Assembly: GCA_036514995.1 (NCBI GenBank)
Contig: DATBWB010000013.1
Span: 1-48,000 of the forward strand
Source: Candidatus Acidiferrales bacterium
Lineage (GTDB): Bacteria; Acidobacteriota; Terriglobia; Acidiferrales; DATBWB01
Direction: 5' to 3'
Length of the DNA stretch: 48,000 nt
Position 1 is the stretch's first letter, and each line of letters begins with the position of its first letter. The position numbers and the translations under genes were made by a program. This document shows, one piece after another, positions 45,449 through 48,000 of the stretch. Under the pieces are notes generated by a model. It was not told where the DNA came from. It was given only the letters and a program-made list of their open reading frames with translations, and ran no database searches.

Positions 45449-46813
45449 ATGCGCACACTGTTTGGCACGGATGGCATCCGTGGGATTCCGGGAGAATTTC
45501 CTTTAGATCACCGCACGCTGCACTGGATTGGCCGCACGCTCGGAGAATACCTGGCCAGCGAGGAGACCACGCCGCGCGTGCTGATAGGCATGGACACGCG
45601 CGAGTCGTCGCCGGCGATTGCCCAACGCATCGCCGAAGGTCTGGCCAGCGGCGGCGCCGAGCCTGTTTCAGCGGGTGTGATCACTACCCCGGGGGTGGCC
45701 TGGCTGACCAAGAACGAGGGCTTCTCCGCGGGCGTTGTGATTTCCGCCTCCCACAATCCTTACCACGATAACGGGGTGAAGGTCATTGCCCGCACCGGGA
45801 TGAAACTCGCCGATGAAATCGAGGAGCAACTCGAGCCTGATATTTTGAGTCGCGCCGGGCTCGATGTGAGCCCCGATCTTATCGGGGCGAGCGCCGTCGA
45901 GGTGGAACGGCCCTTCGAGCCGCGCTACGCCGAAGACTACTTGAACTTTCTCCGCAGCCGGCTGCCGGGGGGAGTTTTTCTCCGGGGCCTCAAGATCGTC
46001 CTCGACTGCGCTCATGGCGCCGCCTCGGCGCTTGCCCCGCGACTATTTTCCTCGCTGGGAGCGGAGGTCATTGCCATCGCCCACGAGCCCAACGGCCGAA
46101 ACATCAACGATGGTTGCGGGGCGCTCCACCCGGAGAAGCTCGCCGCCAAGGTCGTGGAAGCGGGCGCGCAACTGGGGGTGGCGTTTGACGGCGATGCCGA
46201 CCGGGCCATCTTCGCCGATCGCCGCGGCAACATCGTCAACGGCGACGGCACGCTGCTCGTAGCCGCCCGCCGCATGAAAGCCCGGGGCGAGCTCAAAGGG
46301 AGGGTTGTGGTCGGCACGGTGATGGCCAATCTCGGGCTCGAGCGCGCGCTCGAACGCGAGGGACTGAAGCTCAAGCGCACGCCGGTCGGCGACAAGTACG
46401 TGCTGGAAGAGATGCTGCGCTGCGGCGCCAATCTGGGGGGCGAGCAGGCCGGCCACATCATTTTCCTCGATGATTCGACGGCGGGCGACGGCATGCTGAC
46501 CGCCCTCAAAATCGTCGGCATGATGCTTGGGGCGAACCGGGCTCTCGATGAGATGGCCGGCGATCTCAAGATTTTTCCCCAAAAGCTGGTGAACGTCCGG
46601 GTGAGAGAAAAAAAACCATTCGAACAGTTGCCCGCAGTCTCCCGCGTGCTGAAGGAAGCGGAAGCGGCGCTCGAACAATCTGGCCGCGTCGTCTTGCGCT
46701 ATTCGGGAACAGAAGGGCTCGCCCGGGTGATGGTGGAAGCCGAGACGCAAGAGCTGGTGGACCGTTGGACAGCGGCCCTCACCGCAGCCATCGAATCCGC
46801 CCTGGGCGCGTAG
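45449..46813 (+). CDS. glmM: Phosphoglucosamine mutase
   Basis: GlmM converts glucosamine-6-phosphate to glucosamine-1-phosphate for UDP-GlcNAc and peptidoglycan synthesis. The 454-residue product begins RTLFGTDGIRGIPGE. It has the phosphoserine loop VVISASHNPYHDNG (active serine S101), the metal loop AFDGDADRAIF, the sugar-binding GGEQAGHIIF and the phosphate-binding RYSGTEGLARVMVE. An insert at about residues 139-151 contains xPDLIGAS, encoded by a perfect 23-nt palindrome, between the first two domains. Its TAG stop is the outer edge of a MITE-like inverted-repeat element. Confidence 0.95.
   Translation: MRTLFGTDGIRGIPGEFPLDHRTLHWIGRTLGEYLASEETTPRVLIGMDTRESSPAIAQRIAEGLASGGAEPVSAGVITTPGVAWLTKNEGFSAGVVISASHNPYHDNGVKVIARTGMKLADEIEEQLEPDILSRAGLDVSPDLIGASAVEVERPFEPRYAEDYLNFLRSRLPGGVFLRGLKIVLDCAHGAASALAPRLFSSLGAEVIAIAHEPNGRNINDGCGALHPEKLAAKVVEAGAQLGVAFDGDADRAIFADRRGNIVNGDGTLLVAARRMKARGELKGRVVVGTVMANLGLERALEREGLKLKRTPVGDKYVLEEMLRCGANLGGEQAGHIIFLDDSTAGDGMLTALKIVGMMLGANRALDEMAGDLKIFPQKLVNVRVREKKPFEQLPAVSRVLKEAEAALEQSGRVVLRYSGTEGLARVMVEAETQELVDRWTAALTAAIESALGA
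45870..45892. repeat. 23-nt palindromic element (glmM)
   Basis: GCCCCGAT, CTTA, TCGGGGC, GAGC: perfect consensus. It begins at codon position 2 and is read as xPDLIGAS, in the same reading as xerC copy 1. Confidence 0.92.
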
Positions 46814-46948
46814 TGCCGTTCCAACTAACTGCGCCCAGTGCAATGTTATGAGATAGTTCCCACGGGCCGAACGTCAGCGAAGTGTTGTTCCCTCTGTTCA
46901 AGCCAGCGGCTTCCGCCGCTGGGCTAGCACAATAAGTTGGAACGGCAC
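46813..46948. mobile_element. MITE-like element with 14-bp terminal inverted repeats
   Basis: GTGCCGTTCCAACT (46813-46826) and AGTTGGAACGGCAC (46935-46948) are perfect terminal inverted repeats around 108 bp with no coding capacity. Inside is a hairpin CCAGCGGC-TTCC-GCCGCTGG (46902-46921). The left end shares one base with the glmM stop codon. Flanking target duplications are not evident. Confidence 0.7.
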
Positions 46949-46977
46949 GAGCGGCCGTCGCGGAAGTCCATCCCGAA

Positions 46978-47637
46978 ATGATCCAAGCCTTCATCTTCGA
47001 CATGGACGGGGTGCTGGTGGACAACTCGCGGTATCACCTGCTCGCCTGGCGCGAGTACGTCACCCGAAACAAGATTGACGTTCCGCCGGAAATTGATCTG
47101 GAGACCATGATGGGCAAGCGGAACCCGGAAATTTTTCGGGAGCTTCTGGGCGACAAGATCACCCCGGAAGAGGCCAGGCAGCAGGGCGACGAACTCGAGA
47201 CGCTCTACCGTGAACTGTATCGTCCGCACATTCGCCCGGTTGAAGGACTGACCGATTTGCTCAAGGAAATTCGCCGGCGTGGCCACCGCATCGGCCTGGC
47301 CAGTTCCGCGCCGCAAGTCAATGTGGATTTTGTCCTGGATGAATTAAAGCTCCGGTCATGGTTTGAGGTGATCCTCAGCGAAAAGGACGCGGTCAAAGGC
47401 AAGCCCCACCCGGCCATTTTTCTTGCCATGAGCGAGCGGCTCGGCGTTCCGCCGGGGTGCTGCCTGGTTTTTGAAGATTCTCTGGCCGGTATCGAGGCCG
47501 CTATCCGCGCCGGTTGCCGGTGTGTGGCCCTCGCCACAACGCATGCCCTCGCAAGCTTCGAGCGCAATGGTTTCTTGGAACATCTGACCGGCGTCATTTC
47601 CAACTTTCGCGAATTTGATTGGAATTGGGCTTCGTAG
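46978..47637 (+). CDS. HAD-family hydrolase (beta-phosphoglucomutase-like)
   Basis: 219 residues. HAD motif I is FIFDMDGVLVDNS (nucleophile Asp followed by the DxD acid), motif II GLASSAP, motif III with K in VKGKPHP and motif IV VFEDSLAGIEAAIRAG. A helical cap lies at about residues 17-85. The DMDGVLVDN start and KGKPHPAIF pattern are typical of beta-phosphoglucomutase-like phosphatases and of phosphoglycolate-type enzymes; the substrate is not determinable. It stands alone after glmM and the MITE-like element, and is followed by a bidirectional terminator. Confidence 0.9.
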   Translation: MIQAFIFDMDGVLVDNSRYHLLAWREYVTRNKIDVPPEIDLETMMGKRNPEIFRELLGDKITPEEARQQGDELETLYRELYRPHIRPVEGLTDLLKEIRRRGHRIGLASSAPQVNVDFVLDELKLRSWFEVILSEKDAVKGKPHPAIFLAMSERLGVPPGCCLVFEDSLAGIEAAIRAGCRCVALATTHALASFERNGFLEHLTGVISNFREFDWNWAS

Positions 47638-47672
47638 CAGCGGCTGCCCGACGAGCGGCCCGGACAAACAAA

Positions 47673-47700
47673 AAAGCCGAGGCGTTAACCTCGGCTTTCT
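47673..47700. terminator. Bidirectional rho-independent terminator
   Basis: AAAGCCGAGG (47673-47682), loop CGTTAA, CCTCGGCTTT (47689-47698): a perfect 10-bp stem with T-runs outward on both strands. The tract is longer on the minus strand (TTTTTTGTTTG), so it may primarily end a leftward transcript. Confidence 0.88.
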
Positions 47701-47705
47701 TGGTA

Positions 47706-47727
47706 CCCGCCGGACCCCTCCGACGGG
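47706..47727 (-). ncRNA. Hairpin of a possible minus-strand small RNA
   Basis: On the minus strand CCCGTCGGA, loop GGGG, TCCGGCGGG makes a 9-bp stem with one G-U pair. The plus strand has a mismatch at that position, so the minus-strand transcript folds better. Just 5' of it is GGAAGGCAGCAACCC, similar to the apical loop of bacterial SRP RNA but lacking the paired 5' strand. The terminator follows 3'. Confidence 0.35.
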
Positions 47728-47979
47728 TTGCTGCCTTCCCCCTGTTTTTTTTCTAGCTGCCAAGCCCAGCCCAACTGGCTAGCTGGCATTTAGCCCGTCC
47801 TAGTACTATGCATATTGATTGCCAAAATGTGTCAGCAACATATCGAATTTATACATTGTATTATCAACAGCTTAGAAGCAATATGAGACAGTCCTGTAAC
47901 GAACTGCCAAAAATTGCCCAGTAGAAGTTGCCTGCGCCATGTAACTCTTGCTGCCGGGAGACCCCACCAGCGAAGGATA

Positions 47980-47997
47980 GAAACTAGAAAATAGAAA
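47980..47997 (+). repeat. 18-nt AT-rich repeat (second copy)
   Basis: GAAACTAGAAAATAGAAA, identical to 17198-17215. Confidence 0.85.
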
Positions 47998-48000
47998 TCT

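Larger units (their letters stand above)
47638..48000. other. Gene-free, AT-richer end region with terminator and hairpin
   Basis: After the terminator at 47673-47700 there is a GC hairpin (47706-47727) and an eight-T run (47744-47752), followed by about 200 bp of lower GC without an ORF. The last 21 bases carry the AT-rich repeat also seen at 17198-17215. A minus-strand small RNA ending at the terminator is possible. Confidence 0.5.

Noticed and set aside
47640-47760. A standard SRP RNA (ffs) gene
   Set aside because: Only the 3' part of the apical loop is similar; the 5' partner strand and the closing helix are missing. It is kept as a finding about an uncertain small RNA instead.

Overview
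The window reads as a chromosomal segment of a high-GC (about 60% by eye), Gram-negative-type bacterium, most likely an Acidobacteriota or a close relative. This is an inference from three things: the mix of conserved housekeeping clusters with outer-membrane-type lipoproteins, TonB-C-terminal proteins and parvulin chaperones; the start of a futalosine-pathway menaquinone gene at the left edge; and abundant short intergenic and intragenic palindromes. There is no rRNA, CRISPR array, prophage or intact insertion sequence. One tRNA gene (anticodon CAU) is present.

Layout. 1-7.1 kb: mqnA start (minus), then dprA, topA, an HXXEE membrane protein (minus), trmFO and xerC. 7.1-15.3 kb: a TonB-like protein (minus), the rplU-rpmA-obgE-nadD-rsfS-rlmH growth/ribosome cluster, a corrinoid adenosyltransferase, and accD-folC-plsC. 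15.4-20.3 kb: an accessory stretch (class I amidotransferase-like hydrolase, SDR, LolA-like protein, stand-alone LigD phosphoesterase, class V aminotransferase) divided by low-complexity repeats. 20.4-25.9 kb: hslV-hslU, an Fn3 lipoprotein, a FAH-family hydrolase, a transaldolase-like aldolase and two small membrane proteins. 26-31.2 kb: acyl-CoA carboxyltransferase with a triplicated 3' end, a HicB-like ORF, a small membrane protein and RNase R. 31.4-38.5 kb: PAS protein, small hypotheticals, SurA/PrsA-type foldase, PilZ-like protein, tRNA and a Clp-N protein. 38.5-47.6 kb: tilS, hpt-like, ftsH, folP, dacA-cdaR-glmM and a HAD phosphatase. The last 360 bp are AT-richer, with a terminator and hairpin that may end a minus-strand small RNA.

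How the genes work together. Most are core functions in conserved orders: DNA uptake and topology (dprA, topA, xerC), tRNA modification (trmFO, tilS), ribosome assembly (rplU, rpmA, obgE, rsfS, rlmH), proteolysis (hslVU, ftsH), fatty-acid and phospholipid synthesis (accD, plsC), folate (folC, folP), and c-di-AMP with cell-wall precursor supply (dacA, cdaR, glmM). The dprA-topA-trmFO-xerC-hslV-hslU series known from Bacillus is present but split by about 13 kb between xerC and hslV.

The most unusual content is not a gene. A strictly 23-nt palindromic element (GCCCCGAT, four variable bases, TCGGGGC, RAGC) lies inside xerC, nadD, the FAH gene, rnr and glmM in all three codon phases, and also between genes. 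A second 26-bp element is shared by folC and rnr in different phases. These look like mobile palindromes that are translated as peptide inserts. At two places a palindrome is followed by a diverged copy of the upstream gene's last codons, including the stop. The Hpt-like protein between tilS and ftsH has lost both of its substrate-loop signatures.
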